NCBI RefSeq assembly: GCF_000214355.1
Contig: NC_015577.1
Span: forward strand, 62,001 to 126,000
DNA length: 64,000 nt
Direction: 5' to 3'
DNA from: Leadbettera azotonutricia ZAS-9
Lineage (GTDB): Bacteria; Spirochaetota; Spirochaetia; Treponematales; Breznakiellaceae
In this document: positions 1-8,890 of the stretch, one piece after another
Layout: every line of letters starts with the position of its first letter
Numbering within the stretch: the stretch's first letter is position 1
Translations under genes and position numbers: made by a program
The notes under the pieces: generated by a model
Seen by the model: only the letters and a program-made list of their open reading frames with translations
Databases searched by the model: none
Told to the model about the DNA's origin: nothing

Positions 1-819
1 AAGGCCATAGTCCAGGCTGAAGTTGACAACCTCAAAAAGATGGGCGTAAAAATCGAGACCAACTTTCTGACAGGCCGCACCAGGACCCTGGAACAGCTTG
101 TAAACGAAGACGGCTTTGGGGCTGTCTTTGTCGGCGTGGGAGCAGGGCTGCCCAAGTTCATGGGCTGCCCAGGAGAAAACCTCGTGGGTGTTTTCAGCGC
201 CAATGAATACCTTACCCGCTCCAATTTGATGAAAGCCTACGACAGCGATAATGCCGCCACCCCGGTATTCCGCCCAAAGGTTGCAGCAGTGATAGGCGGC
301 GGCAATGTGGCTATGGATGCAGCCCGCATGGCCCTGCGTCTTGGGGCGGACTCTGTCCATGTCGTCTACCGCCGCACCCAGGAAGAGATGCCGGCCCGCG
401 CCGAGGAAGTGGCCCATGCCATGGAGGAGGGCATAGTTTTCGAGTTCCTCCGCAACCCCTCCCGTATTCTGGGAAGCGATAAAGGCTGGGTTACGGGCAT
501 GGAACTCCAAAAGTTTGAGCTTGGCGAGGCCGACGCTTCGGGCAGGAGGAGTCCTGTGCCCATCCCCGGTTCCGAATATACCTTTGACTGCGATACCGTG
601 ATTGTGGCCCTGGGGAATGAATCGAACCCCCTGCTGGTGCAAACCACCCCCAATCTCAAAGCCGACAGGAAAGGCCGTATCCTGGTGGACGAAAATCAAA
701 AAACCTCCCTTGATAAGGTATTTGCAGGAGGCGATATTGTCCTTGGGGCTGCCACCGTCATACTCGCCATGGGCGATGGCCGCAGGGCTGCAGTTGCCAT
801 GAATGAACTGTTAAAATAG
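1..819 (+). CDS. GltD-like NAD(P)H oxidoreductase, C-terminal part
   Basis: This is the 3' part of a flavoprotein of the glutamate synthase small-subunit family (GltD, NfnB/SudA relatives). These proteins move electrons between NAD(P)H, FAD and iron-sulphur partners. The frame is open from base 1, so the gene begins outside the window. The NAD(P)-binding Rossmann motif GGGNVAMDAARMALRLGA is clear near the middle, followed by VVYRRTQEEMPA. The C-terminal FAD motif reads VFAGGDIVLGAATVILAMGDG. Only about 273 residues are visible, so the ferredoxin-like N terminus that would separate GltD from NfnB/SudA cannot be judged. The next gene starts 15 bases downstream and is probably co-transcribed. 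The family assignment is firm; the exact electron partner is not. Confidence 0.85.
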   Translation, partial: KAIVQAEVDNLKKMGVKIETNFLTGRTRTLEQLVNEDGFGAVFVGVGAGLPKFMGCPGENLVGVFSANEYLTRSNLMKAYDSDNAATPVFRPKVAAVIGGGNVAMDAARMALRLGADSVHVVYRRTQEEMPARAEEVAHAMEEGIVFEFLRNPSRILGSDKGWVTGMELQKFELGEADASGRRSPVPIPGSEYTFDCDTVIVALGNESNPLLVQTTPNLKADRKGRILVDENQKTSLDKVFAGGDIVLGAATVILAMGDGRRAAVAMNELLK

Positions 820-834
820 ATCCTGGAGGAAAGA

Positions 835-2094
835 ATGGTTTTCAAGAACGGGAAAAACGTCAAGGTCGGCATTGTGGGCCTGGGCGGCAGGGGCAGGAGC
901 CAAATGTCGGTGCTTCTCGATATGGAAGATGTTGAGGTCGCCGCTGTCTGCGATGTGTACGAAGACCGGGCCGAAGCAGGCAAAAAGCTGGTACAGGAAA
1001 AGCGGGGCAAGGCCCCCTTTAAAACCACTGATTTCAAAGAGCTTCTAAAGCAGGACCTTGAATCAGTGGTCATTACCTGTTCCTGGGAAAACCACATCAC
1101 TGTTGCAATCGCCGCCATGGAAGCGGGCAAACAGGTTGCCATGGAAGTAGGAGGCGCCTCTTCCCTGAATGAATGCTGGTCCTTGGTCCGCACTGCCGAA
1201 AAAACGGGAAAAACCTGCATGCTCCTTGAAAACTGCTGTTACGGCAAAGAGGAGATGCAGATCCTCAACATGGTAAAGAAAGGCCTTTTCGGCGAAGTCA
1301 TCCATTGTCAGGGCGGCTATCACCATGATCTCCGGGAAGAAGTGGGATGGGGCGACAGGGATCGCCATTACAGGCAGAACCATTTTCATCACCGCAACGG
1401 CGAGCTCTACCCCACCCACGAACTCGGGCCTATTGCAAAAGTCCTGGATATAAACAGGGGCAACCGTATGGTGTACCTCACCGCCATGGCCAGCAAAGCC
1501 CGGGGCATGAAGCTGTGGGCCGAGAAAAACCGCCCCGGAGACCCTGTCGGCACATTTGACTGGAACGAAGGCGACATTGTCACTACCAGCATACGCTGCG
1601 CCAACGGCGAAACCATAATCCTGAGCCACGACTGCACATTGCCCAGGCCCTATTCCCGGGGCGGCTATGTGCATGGCACAAAAGGTATATGGATGGAAGA
1701 CAACGCCTCGGTGTTCCTTGAGGGCCTAAGCCCCGAAAACGAAAACTACTGGACTCACGCTATCTGGGAACCCTTCCAAAAATACGAGGATCAATACGGC
1801 CATCCCCTCTGGAAAGCCTACGAAAATTACGGCGTCCGGGGAGGGCATGACGGCATGGATTTCCTGGTGCTCCGGGCTTTTGTGGAAAGCGTGCAAAACA
1901 GGACTCCCGCGCCTATCGATGTGTACGATGCCGCAAGCTGGATGGCCATAACCTGCCTGAGCGAAATGTCCATTTCCCGGGGCAGCATGCCTGTGGATAT
2001 ACCCGATTTTACCGATGGACGCTGGATCAACCGCGAAAAGCCGGCTGCCCACTGCTATTCGCTCGATGGGGTTTGGGATACATGTTTCGCATAA
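835..2094 (+). CDS. Gfo/Idh/MocA oxidoreductase, GH109-like glycosidase
   Basis: The 419-residue protein starts with a Rossmann fold (VGIVGLGGRGRSQM, about residues 11-24). It then has the Gfo/Idh/MocA C-terminal domain. The GRGRSQMS stretch, LENCCYGKEEM and the YPTHELGPIAK segment with its conserved His resemble family GH109, NAD-dependent alpha-N-acetylgalactosaminidases that hydrolyse the bond through transient oxidation at C3. No signal peptide is visible, so it should act in the cytoplasm. A good ribosome site (GGAGG, 5 bases upstream) fixes the ATG. It follows the GltD-like gene by 15 bases and overlaps the next gene slightly. A plain sugar dehydrogenase is the alternative; the glycosidase reading rests on motif resemblance only. 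Confidence 0.8.
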   Translation: MVFKNGKNVKVGIVGLGGRGRSQMSVLLDMEDVEVAAVCDVYEDRAEAGKKLVQEKRGKAPFKTTDFKELLKQDLESVVITCSWENHITVAIAAMEAGKQVAMEVGGASSLNECWSLVRTAEKTGKTCMLLENCCYGKEEMQILNMVKKGLFGEVIHCQGGYHHDLREEVGWGDRDRHYRQNHFHHRNGELYPTHELGPIAKVLDINRGNRMVYLTAMASKARGMKLWAEKNRPGDPVGTFDWNEGDIVTTSIRCANGETIILSHDCTLPRPYSRGGYVHGTKGIWMEDNASVFLEGLSPENENYWTHAIWEPFQKYEDQYGHPLWKAYENYGVRGGHDGMDFLVLRAFVESVQNRTPAPIDVYDAASWMAITCLSEMSISRGSMPVDIPDFTDGRWINREKPAAHCYSLDGVWDTCFA

Positions 2095-2750
2095 TTTTAA
2101 TTCTCCTAGTTTTTCCCCTGTTTGAAGTTTTTGCCCAGACAGGCGGAACAACCGGGCTTGACGCCCTGCAGAATTACCGCAGGGGCCGGGACCTCGAGGC
2201 CATGAACAGGCTGCAGGAGTCAGAAACCTATTACAACGAAGCGGTGCGGCTCTGCACTGATGAAATTTCCCGCAACAATGCCACCAGGGATTCCTATACC
2301 GTGCTCACCTGGACCCTCCAGCGTCAGAAAAAATATGCCGATGTCATCGTCTGGGGCGAGCGGGGCCTGCGCCTTTATTCGGACGAATTCCGCATTGTCG
2401 AAACCATGGGCGAAGCTTACTTTTATGCAGATGATTATGCTGCTTCCCAGAGGTTCATGCAGCGCTATATTAACAGCAACCCCCAGGGGGACAGGGTCTC
2501 GGTGGCTTATTTCTTCCTGGGCGAGATTTTCAGGCTCGAGGGGAAATTCCGCCACGCCGACATGGCTTATACAACGGCGGTTCTGCTGGAGCCTTCGCTT
2601 TCGCTCTGGTGGTACAGGCTTGGCTCAGTGAGGGAAGCGGCCGGCGATTTCAGACCAGCCGCCGAAGCCTACGAGCAGGCCGTGAGGATCAACCCCAACT
2701 ACCGCGAAGCCTCTGACGGCCTCGCCCGTTCCCGCAGGCAGGCAGGCTAA
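2082..2750 (+). CDS. Exported TPR-repeat protein
   Basis: A 222-residue protein with an N-terminal signal peptide (MFRIILILLVFPLFEVFAQ) followed by tetratricopeptide-type helical repeats. The repeats are easiest to see in the C-terminal half (AYFFLGEIFRLEGKFRHADM, then WYRLGSVREAAGDFRPAAEA). I chose the ATG at 2082 because it gives a clean signal peptide; an in-frame TTG nine bases earlier is also possible. The gene overlaps the end of the upstream gene by 13 bases, which suggests translational coupling. TPR proteins act as scaffolds; no partner can be named from the sequence. It ends just before a convergent CdaR-type regulator. Confidence 0.75.
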   Translation: MFRIILILLVFPLFEVFAQTGGTTGLDALQNYRRGRDLEAMNRLQESETYYNEAVRLCTDEISRNNATRDSYTVLTWTLQRQKKYADVIVWGERGLRLYSDEFRIVETMGEAYFYADDYAASQRFMQRYINSNPQGDRVSVAYFFLGEIFRLEGKFRHADMAYTTAVLLEPSLSLWWYRLGSVREAAGDFRPAAEAYEQAVRINPNYREASDGLARSRRQAG

Positions 2751-2776
2751 GCGCGGCTACAGCTTCTGTGCCGTTG

Positions 2777-3955
2777 TTACTTATTCTGCCGGATATAGGT
2801 TGCCAGCATTTTAATGATAAAGGCGTCCCGAAAGCTGTGCGCCGGATCAAGGCCCGTCAAAGAAGTTAACTTGGCGAGCCGGGAGTTGATGGTATTCCGG
2901 TGGAGCATCGTATTCTGTGCGGTCCGGGAAAAACTCATGCAGTTATCGACAAAGGCTTCGGCGCAGGAAATCAAATCCTGCTGGATGCTGCCGTCCTTTT
3001 TGGTCAGTTTGGAAATGGCAGGTTCAATGAGTTTGTTGACGATCTGGGGGTAAAGGTAATGGCAGATATTATCGAAAAGAATATGTTCCAGGATAAAGAG
3101 CTGTTCCTTGGGCTGCGTCCGCTGCCCTATGCTGATAATCTCCATGGCTTCCTGGAGACTCTTCTTAAGCTCATTGATGCCGTAGGAAACATTCCCATAT
3201 GAAATGCCGAATGAGAAGGCGCTGAATTCCGAAAGGGTCCTGGCAACATCCTGGCAGATTTTATCAAGGGACAGATAGATACGGGAATAATCGCTTACCG
3301 GGATGAATGATTTAATAATGACGATGGTATTGCCGTCGTAGACATACACAATGTCCTGGGAATTGAGATAACGGTTTGCCTTGATCCGCTTGACCGCTTC
3401 GGCTCTGATCCGCTCTATGCCGGCCTGGTAGCCCAGGTTGAGATTGATGTTGAAGTAGCTGGTCTGATGGAATTTAAGGGATATGCAGAGTACCGAACGG
3501 AGCAGCATGTTATCCAGCTCATGTTTATTCATCAGGGGGACGAGCCTTTCGGCGTCTATTTTATCGCTGAGAAGCATGAGCGCAATAGAGGCCGTTCCGT
3601 CCTCGTTCTGCTCCCTGTTCCGCATATAGTATTCATATTCCAGGGCGCTTTCTATGGAAACCCGTATCAGCTCGCCCTGCCGGGGAGCGGAATCCGCAGG
3701 GCCGCGTATCACCACGCAGCCGGAAAGTTCCTTGTTAAAGTAGATTGGCGTACCATAGGCCACGAATTCAGCGCTTTTGATGGCCGCCGGGCGCAAAACC
3801 TGTATGATATACTGGGCGGTGCTGCTTTTGGTCCCCATGCGTTTGGACTCTGTCGAAGCGAGTATTCTCCCTTCTTCGTTGGTAACATGGATGACTGAAT
3901 TTCCTACCATGTGTTTCAGGATAAGAAATTCAAGAAATTCAGAATTCAACAGCAT
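2777..3955 (-). CDS. cdaR: CdaR-type sugar-diacid/PucR-family transcription regulator
   Basis: A 392-residue regulator. Residues 1-130 match the putative sugar diacid recognition domain that begins CdaR proteins (EFLEFLILKHMVGNSVIHVT). The C terminus carries the PucR-type helix-turn-helix (MLHRNTINSRLAKLTSLTG). In E. coli CdaR activates genes for glycerate and glucarate/galactarate use. Here the gene diverges from a GntP-family permease, so it most likely controls that permease and the two methyltransferase-like genes behind it. GGGAGG 10 bases before the ATG supports the start. The inducer is unknown; hydroxy-acids such as glycerate or gluconate are the obvious guess from the permease family. 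Confidence 0.85.
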   Translation of the reverse strand: MLLNSEFLEFLILKHMVGNSVIHVTNEEGRILASTESKRMGTKSSTAQYIIQVLRPAAIKSAEFVAYGTPIYFNKELSGCVVIRGPADSAPRQGELIRVSIESALEYEYYMRNREQNEDGTASIALMLLSDKIDAERLVPLMNKHELDNMLLRSVLCISLKFHQTSYFNINLNLGYQAGIERIRAEAVKRIKANRYLNSQDIVYVYDGNTIVIIKSFIPVSDYSRIYLSLDKICQDVARTLSEFSAFSFGISYGNVSYGINELKKSLQEAMEIISIGQRTQPKEQLFILEHILFDNICHYLYPQIVNKLIEPAISKLTKKDGSIQQDLISCAEAFVDNCMSFSRTAQNTMLHRNTINSRLAKLTSLTGLDPAHSFRDAFIIKMLATYIRQNK

Positions 3956-4067
3956 AATTCACAAACCTCCCGGTAAATTTAGGGCATTATGAAGCTATCA
4001 TGTGCATTATGCATATAAATTCAAATAAATCAAGTAATGATTATGTAAATTTTACCGAATATTTTTG

Positions 4068-4097
4068 TTGACCTAGCAAAATTTTGCTATTTATAAT
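4068..4097 (+). promoter_or_regulatory. gntP promoter with central palindrome
   Basis: TTGACC (4068-4073) and TATAAT (4092-4097), 18 bases apart, look like a sigma-70 promoter reading into the GntP permease. Between the two boxes lies a perfect 14-base palindrome, AGCAAAATTTTGCT (4075-4088). This is a good candidate for the operator of the divergently encoded CdaR-type regulator; that link is inference. Confidence 0.6.
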
Positions 4098-4129
4098 TAA
4101 CAATTCGAACCTATTATTCAGGAGGATCT

Positions 4130-5464
4130 ATGTATCAAGTCGTTCTTCTTATTCTAAGCGTGGTTTTGCTTCTGGTGCTTATCTCTAAACTGCGGCTTCA
4201 CGCATTCCTTGCGCTGCTGCTCGTTTCCCTGCTTTTGGGAATCGCCGCGGGCATGCCGCTTACCGAGGTCGCTACCCAGGTAGCCGCCGGTTTCGGCGGT
4301 ACCATGCAAAACATCGGGATAGTAATTATCTGCGGTGTCATCATCGGGCAGATTCTGGAAAACACCGGGGGCGCGCAGAAAATCGCCGCGTCAATCCTCA
4401 AACTCGTGGGCATGAAAAAGGCAACCCTTGCTACGGCAATATCCGGCGGCGTCGTTTCCATTCCGACTTTCTGTGATGCAGGCTTTGTCATCCTCAATCC
4501 TGTTATCCGGGCTCTCTCGCGCAGCGGGAACATCCCCTACATGTGCCTCGTAACCGCTTTAATGACCGGGCTGCTCACCACCCACTCCCTCGTGCCGCCC
4601 ACTCCGGGGCCCATCGCTGCGGCAGGCATACTCGGGGCCGATGTCGGCATCGTCATGATCTACGGCCTTATCATTTCCATTCCGGTTATCGGGGGAACCT
4701 ACCTTTGGTGCAATTCCAAATTCTTAAAGAAAAAGTATCCCGAACTTGCCCCCATCGATGCGGTCAATGAGGAACAGAATGAGAAGTTTAAGGAAATTGT
4801 GGCCCATGCCCCCTCAACCTTCATGTCCTATATGCCCATCGTTGTTCCTATCATCCTTATCGTGATCCGCTCTTTTGTCATGCAGTATGCGCAAAAGGGG
4901 CCCTTCTGGTACGACCTTGTTGTTTTCATCGGGACTCCTTACATTGCTCTCCTCATCGGCGCCTTTGCGGCGTTCCTGCTGCCCACCAAGATCACCGAAG
5001 ATGTAAGCGACGGCTGGATATCCAAAGCCATATCCGGCGCGGCGGAAATTCTCCTTATCACCGGTATCGCGGGCTGCTTCGGCCGCATACTCCAGACCAT
5101 AGGCGTAGGCACAATCATGGCGGATGCGATTGCCGGTCTCAGTCTGCCTTCTATCGTACTGCCCTTCGCAATTTCGGCCATCGTGCTTATAGCCCAGGGT
5201 TCCGCAACTGTAGCCCTGACCACGACTGCCGCAATTATACTTCCGCTTTTGGGTTCCCTTAACATATCACCGGAACTTGCCGTTATCGCCATAGCCGGCG
5301 GCTCCTTCTGCGGCGTGTTCCCCCAGGGTTCCTATTTCTGGTGCGTAACCAAATTGGCGGGCTATGATATCAAGAAAGGATATGTAGCAGTAACGGCCAC
5401 AACCTTTATAATGGGCGCTATAGCTTTTGTTTCTATTTTGATTTTGTCTTTCATTGTACATTAA
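4130..5464 (+). CDS. GntP-family hydroxy-acid permease
   Basis: A 444-residue, very hydrophobic protein with about twelve membrane segments. It has the family signature GGVVSIPTFCDAGFVIL and the TTHSLVPPTPGPIAAAGILG loop typical of GntP/GarP/DsdX permeases, which import gluconate, glycerate or similar hydroxy-acids with protons. A strong ribosome site (AGGAGG) sits six bases before the ATG. It is divergent from a CdaR-type regulator and is followed 28 bases later by the first of two MtaA-like genes, which suggests one transcript. The substrate cannot be read from sequence. If the operon is functional, the substrate may be a methylated or methoxylated acid handled by the following enzymes, but that is speculation. 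Confidence 0.9.
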   Translation: MYQVVLLILSVVLLLVLISKLRLHAFLALLLVSLLLGIAAGMPLTEVATQVAAGFGGTMQNIGIVIICGVIIGQILENTGGAQKIAASILKLVGMKKATLATAISGGVVSIPTFCDAGFVILNPVIRALSRSGNIPYMCLVTALMTGLLTTHSLVPPTPGPIAAAGILGADVGIVMIYGLIISIPVIGGTYLWCNSKFLKKKYPELAPIDAVNEEQNEKFKEIVAHAPSTFMSYMPIVVPIILIVIRSFVMQYAQKGPFWYDLVVFIGTPYIALLIGAFAAFLLPTKITEDVSDGWISKAISGAAEILLITGIAGCFGRILQTIGVGTIMADAIAGLSLPSIVLPFAISAIVLIAQGSATVALTTTAAIILPLLGSLNISPELAVIAIAGGSFCGVFPQGSYFWCVTKLAGYDIKKGYVAVTATTFIMGAIAFVSILILSFIVH

Positions 5465-5492
5465 CAAACCCAATTCCGGGCAGGAGAGCAGT

Positions 5493-6533
5493 ATGCATGA
5501 TAAAATGAGTCCAAAAGAAAGGGTCATGGCGATCTTTAAACGCCAGGAAACAGACAAGGCGGCAGTCATTAATCCTACTTCCATACTAACAATGGATACG
5601 TTGAAAAAGATTGGCCTTAAAAATCCTGATGTTCATATTGACGCCGAAAAAATGGCTGCCGCTGCCGGAGCCTGCCAGGAATTGTGCGGTTTTGATTCCG
5701 TTATGCCGAAGTTCAGTGTCGTCCATTCCGCCGCTGCCCTTGGCGCAACCGTCGATTGGCAGTCGGACGATTTGATGCCTGTCATCAGGCAGCACCCGAT
5801 CACAGAGCCTGAGCAATTTAAAATGCCTGGGGATTTTCTTGATAAACCGGAAATCAAGGTTATACTTGATGCGCTGCGTCTGTTAAAGAAACGCTATGGC
5901 GATACCATCGCCATCATTGGAAAGGTATTTGGCCCATGGACGACCGCATACAACCTGTGCGGCACCCAGGAATTCCTGATTGAAACTGCCCTTGATCCCG
6001 AAAAAGCCGCCAGGTATCTTGAGGTATTTACGCCGCCCCCTGTAATTTTTGCAGAAGCCCAATTCGATGCGGGCGCGGATATTGTCCTGTGGTGCGACCA
6101 TGTAAGCGGCGATCTCTGTTCGCCTAAAGCCTATGCGGATCTGCTCCTGCCGGTTCACCAGAAGATAACCGGCGGCCTTTTGAAAAAGAAGGGTCCCCTT
6201 ATTCACCATGCCTGCGGAAAAACAACAGACCGGATAAAATATTTTGCCGAATCAGGTTTTGACGCATTCCATTTTGATTCACGCAACAATACCAAAGACG
6301 CCCTGCGCGAAGCGGGCGGGAAAATTCTTCTTACCGGCGCGGTCTGCAATAATGGGGTTTTGTTTGGCGGAACCCCTGATGATGTGCGTACCCAGGTGCG
6401 GCAGCTTCTTGATGATGGCATCAGGCTGATATCCCCCGAATGCGCCATACCCTTAAAAACACCCAACGAAAACCTTCGGGCAATCCGCAGGGCGGTCGAT
6501 GAGTATTATAGCCAGGCGGAAACTGTAGTATAA
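5493..6533 (+). CDS. MtaA/CmuA-type corrinoid methyltransferase-like protein 1
   Basis: A 346-residue protein of the uroporphyrinogen-decarboxylase fold, subgroup MtaA/MtbA/CmuA, zinc enzymes that move methyl groups between a corrinoid protein and a thiol. The zinc site appears intact: His-x-Cys in LIHHACGK near residue 238 and the distal Cys in ISPECAIP near 317. To my recollection this is the spacing of methanogen MtaA. The ATG at 5493 has CAGGAG upstream; a longer in-frame start would overlap gntP. It lies between gntP and a paralogue, with 7 bases before the latter. There is no MtaB- or MtaC-like gene nearby, so the methyl donor and corrinoid carrier must be encoded elsewhere. Confidence 0.85.
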   Translation: MHDKMSPKERVMAIFKRQETDKAAVINPTSILTMDTLKKIGLKNPDVHIDAEKMAAAAGACQELCGFDSVMPKFSVVHSAAALGATVDWQSDDLMPVIRQHPITEPEQFKMPGDFLDKPEIKVILDALRLLKKRYGDTIAIIGKVFGPWTTAYNLCGTQEFLIETALDPEKAARYLEVFTPPPVIFAEAQFDAGADIVLWCDHVSGDLCSPKAYADLLLPVHQKITGGLLKKKGPLIHHACGKTTDRIKYFAESGFDAFHFDSRNNTKDALREAGGKILLTGAVCNNGVLFGGTPDDVRTQVRQLLDDGIRLISPECAIPLKTPNENLRAIRRAVDEYYSQAETVV

Positions 6534-6540
6534 TCATCTA

Positions 6541-7590
6541 ATGGGAAAAATGACGATGACGCCGATGGAACGGGTCATGGCGGCTATTAATGGCCGGGAT
6601 TTTGATGTATTCCCGGCCATTAACCCCACCTCGGTGGCTATTGCAAAGTCCATGGAGGTGTCGGGGGTTTATTTTCCGTCAGCCCATCTCAATGTCATTG
6701 AAATGGCTGAACTTGCCGCCGTAGGCCATGACTATTTCGGTTTTGATTCGGCGGCTCCCTATTTTTCGGTTCACCTGGAGGCCGCCGCCCTCGGGGCCCA
6801 GGTGGACTGGAACGACGCAGCCAATACGCCGGTGGTCACAAAAAAACCGATGAGGCGGGTTGACGACTTCAGTCTTCCCCCGTCGTTTCTCCACCGCAGC
6901 GAATTTCAAAAGCTGCTTAAAGCTATCGGGATACTTAAAAACAAATACAAGGGCAAGGTTCCGGTAATCGGCAAAGTCGTGGGGCCCTGGACCCTGGCGT
7001 ATAACCTGTACGGTGTCGAGAACCTCGTGCTTGATACGATTCTGGAACCTGAAAAAACCAAGGAGCTGATACGGGAACTTTCGCTTGTACCCCTCGAATT
7101 TGCCAAGGCCCAGTTTGACGCCGGCGCCGATATGATCACCTGGGCCGACCATGTAACCTCGGACCTGGTAAGCGCCAGTATCTACGAGGAATTTCTGCTG
7201 CCCATTCATATCAAGGCGGCCCAGACCCTGCAAAGCCGCGGCCCGGTGATCCTGCATATTTGCGGCAATGTAATGGACCGGCTCGACTGCATCGCTCGTA
7301 CCGGTTTCAGCCTCTTTCACATGGATTCCCGGAACAATATAAGCGCCGCCGTAAAGCAGCTGTCAGCTTCCATTACCCTTACCGGCTGCATCAACAACCC
7401 TGTTACCCTTGCCCAAGGCACCCCGGCTACGGTACGGGAAGAAGTGGAAGCCAACCTGAAAAGCGGCATACGCCTTATCTCGCCCGAATGCGCCCTTCCC
7501 TCATCGGTACCTGGCGAAAACCTCAAGCAGCTTGTTGAAACAGTGCACCGCTTCAGCCCCGGCAAGACACCGGGAAGTCTTTTAAGCTGA
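6541..7590 (+). CDS. MtaA/CmuA-type corrinoid methyltransferase-like protein 2
   Basis: A 349-residue paralogue of the preceding gene with the same fold and zinc ligands (ILHICGNV with His-x-Cys, and LISPECALP with the distal Cys). The two share the N-terminal layout (TPMERVMAAINGRDFD against SPKERVMAIFKRQETD) but have diverged clearly, so they may form a heterodimer or act on different carriers. No strong ribosome site precedes it, consistent with coupling to the upstream gene. The gene ends 14 bases before a convergent ATPase gene. A methylcobamide:thiol or methylcobamide:tetrahydrofolate transferase role is plausible in an anaerobe with corrinoid salvage; the substrate is unknown. Confidence 0.85.
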   Translation: MGKMTMTPMERVMAAINGRDFDVFPAINPTSVAIAKSMEVSGVYFPSAHLNVIEMAELAAVGHDYFGFDSAAPYFSVHLEAAALGAQVDWNDAANTPVVTKKPMRRVDDFSLPPSFLHRSEFQKLLKAIGILKNKYKGKVPVIGKVVGPWTLAYNLYGVENLVLDTILEPEKTKELIRELSLVPLEFAKAQFDAGADMITWADHVTSDLVSASIYEEFLLPIHIKAAQTLQSRGPVILHICGNVMDRLDCIARTGFSLFHMDSRNNISAAVKQLSASITLTGCINNPVTLAQGTPATVREEVEANLKSGIRLISPECALPSSVPGENLKQLVETVHRFSPGKTPGSLLS

Positions 7591-7604
7591 TGTGCCCTTA
7601 TGGA

Positions 7605-8786
7605 TTATTTGAAAAGCCCTGTCTTACCCGAGAGAAAATCCTCAAGTCCAAAATTGGCGCTTCCAATGGTGAATAACAGGGCTTGAGGATATTTTTTCTT
7701 GAATTCGATACTGCCCCCGGTTTTCTTGACCCTTCCGCTTTTAACTTCTATGGCAGTTAATTTTTGATTTTTTTGCAGAACAAAATCCACTTCATCATCG
7801 CGTTCCCGCCACCAGTATACTTCAAAGCCTTCTTCCTTTGACCTCGCCAGGAGGTATGCCCCGACCGCGCTTTCTACAAGATGGCCCTTTTTTATAGGGT
7901 CGCTTAAAAGCCTTTTACGGGAGCTTCCTTCCGAGTAGGTCATAAGGGAAGTGTCAAAAACCATAAGCCTGGGGGAGCTTTTTCTTTCCTGAATTTTTTG
8001 GGGAGAATACTTGTGCAGGCCGCAAAGCATATTTGCTTTTTCCAGCAGGTCCAGATAATGCGCCAGGGTAACGGTGTTTCCTGCGTCTATAAGCTGCCCC
8101 ATTATTTTCGTATATGACAATTCCTGGGCCGAATAGGCTGCGCCAAGATTGAAAAGGGAACGCAGCAGCGCCGGTTTGCGTACTTCTTCCATAAAAAGGA
8201 TATCATTGGCTATAGTCGGTTCTACGATAGAAGCGCCGATATATCGTGCCCACCTGTTTTCGTCATTCCTTAATACGGCAGCCCCCGGATAGCCTCCAAA
8301 AAACAAAAAATCTTCCAGGGTATACCCAAAGGCATTCCGGCACTCGGAATAACTCCAATGGGGACTATAGAGTATTTCAAAGCGTCCCTGGAGGGATTCA
8401 GTGAGGCCCTTTTGAATTAATAGACTGGATGATCCGGTCAGGATAAGCTTTATGGGTATTTTTTTCCGGCTGTCCTCGTCCCATAGTTTTTTGACTATTG
8501 ATGACCACTGTTTGACCTTTTGGATTTCATCGACAGCCAAAATGGTATCTTTGCCTGTTTTCTTTTGCATCAAACGGGCTTGCTCCCATTCATTGCCAAG
8601 CCATTCGGGAGAAGAAGCTATAGGATCGTCGGCACTGATATAATGATAAGGGCTTTTTATGGAATCCAGGGCTTGGGTCACAGCAGTAGTCTTTCCCGAC
8701 TGGCGGGGTCCGGTTATGATTTGAATAAATCGCCGGTTTTCACGCATTCTGCTTATTAGCTGTTTTACCAGCTGCCGCTCGTACAT
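7605..8786 (-). CDS. AAA ATPase with DUF4143 domain
   Basis: A 393-residue ATPase of the large bacterial AAA_14/DUF4143 family. The Walker A motif is GPRQSGKTT near residue 26 and the Walker B motif is ILAVDEIQ. The sensor region reads LILTGSSS. The C-terminal DUF4143 part has a PD-(D/E)xK-like core (DEVDFVLQ followed by IEVKSG). Such genes are often mobile, multicopy and of unknown role. The start is fixed by AGGAGG before the ATG. The upstream region carries three copies of an AT-rich 11-mer that looks like an operator. It stands alone between convergent metabolic genes and slyD. Confidence 0.85.
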   Translation of the reverse strand: MYERQLVKQLISRMRENRRFIQIITGPRQSGKTTAVTQALDSIKSPYHYISADDPIASSPEWLGNEWEQARLMQKKTGKDTILAVDEIQKVKQWSSIVKKLWDEDSRKKIPIKLILTGSSSLLIQKGLTESLQGRFEILYSPHWSYSECRNAFGYTLEDFLFFGGYPGAAVLRNDENRWARYIGASIVEPTIANDILFMEEVRKPALLRSLFNLGAAYSAQELSYTKIMGQLIDAGNTVTLAHYLDLLEKANMLCGLHKYSPQKIQERKSSPRLMVFDTSLMTYSEGSSRKRLLSDPIKKGHLVESAVGAYLLARSKEEGFEVYWWRERDDEVDFVLQKNQKLTAIEVKSGRVKKTGGSIEFKKKYPQALLFTIGSANFGLEDFLSGKTGLFK

Positions 8787-8801
8787 AAAAACCTCCTGTT
8801 A

Positions 8802-8850
8802 CAATATACTCACTATATTGAGTATATTGCTCATTATACTGAGTATATTG
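8802..8850 (-). promoter_or_regulatory. Three-copy operator-like 11-mer upstream of the ATPase gene
   Basis: CAATATACTCA at 8802-8812 is followed by its exact reverse complement TGAGTATATTG at 8819-8829 and again at 8840-8850. The first two form a perfect inverted repeat with a 6-base spacer. The last two are direct copies spaced 21 bases apart, two turns of the helix. The position just upstream of the ATPase ribosome site suggests a repressor site, perhaps for the ATPase itself. Confidence 0.55.
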
Positions 8851-8890
8851 TAAATATCAAGAGCGCAGAACAAGCAGCTTGTGCTGCGGC

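Noticed and set aside
2073-2081. TTG start for the TPR protein
   Set aside because: The ATG nine bases later gives a cleaner signal peptide; the TTG has no better ribosome site.
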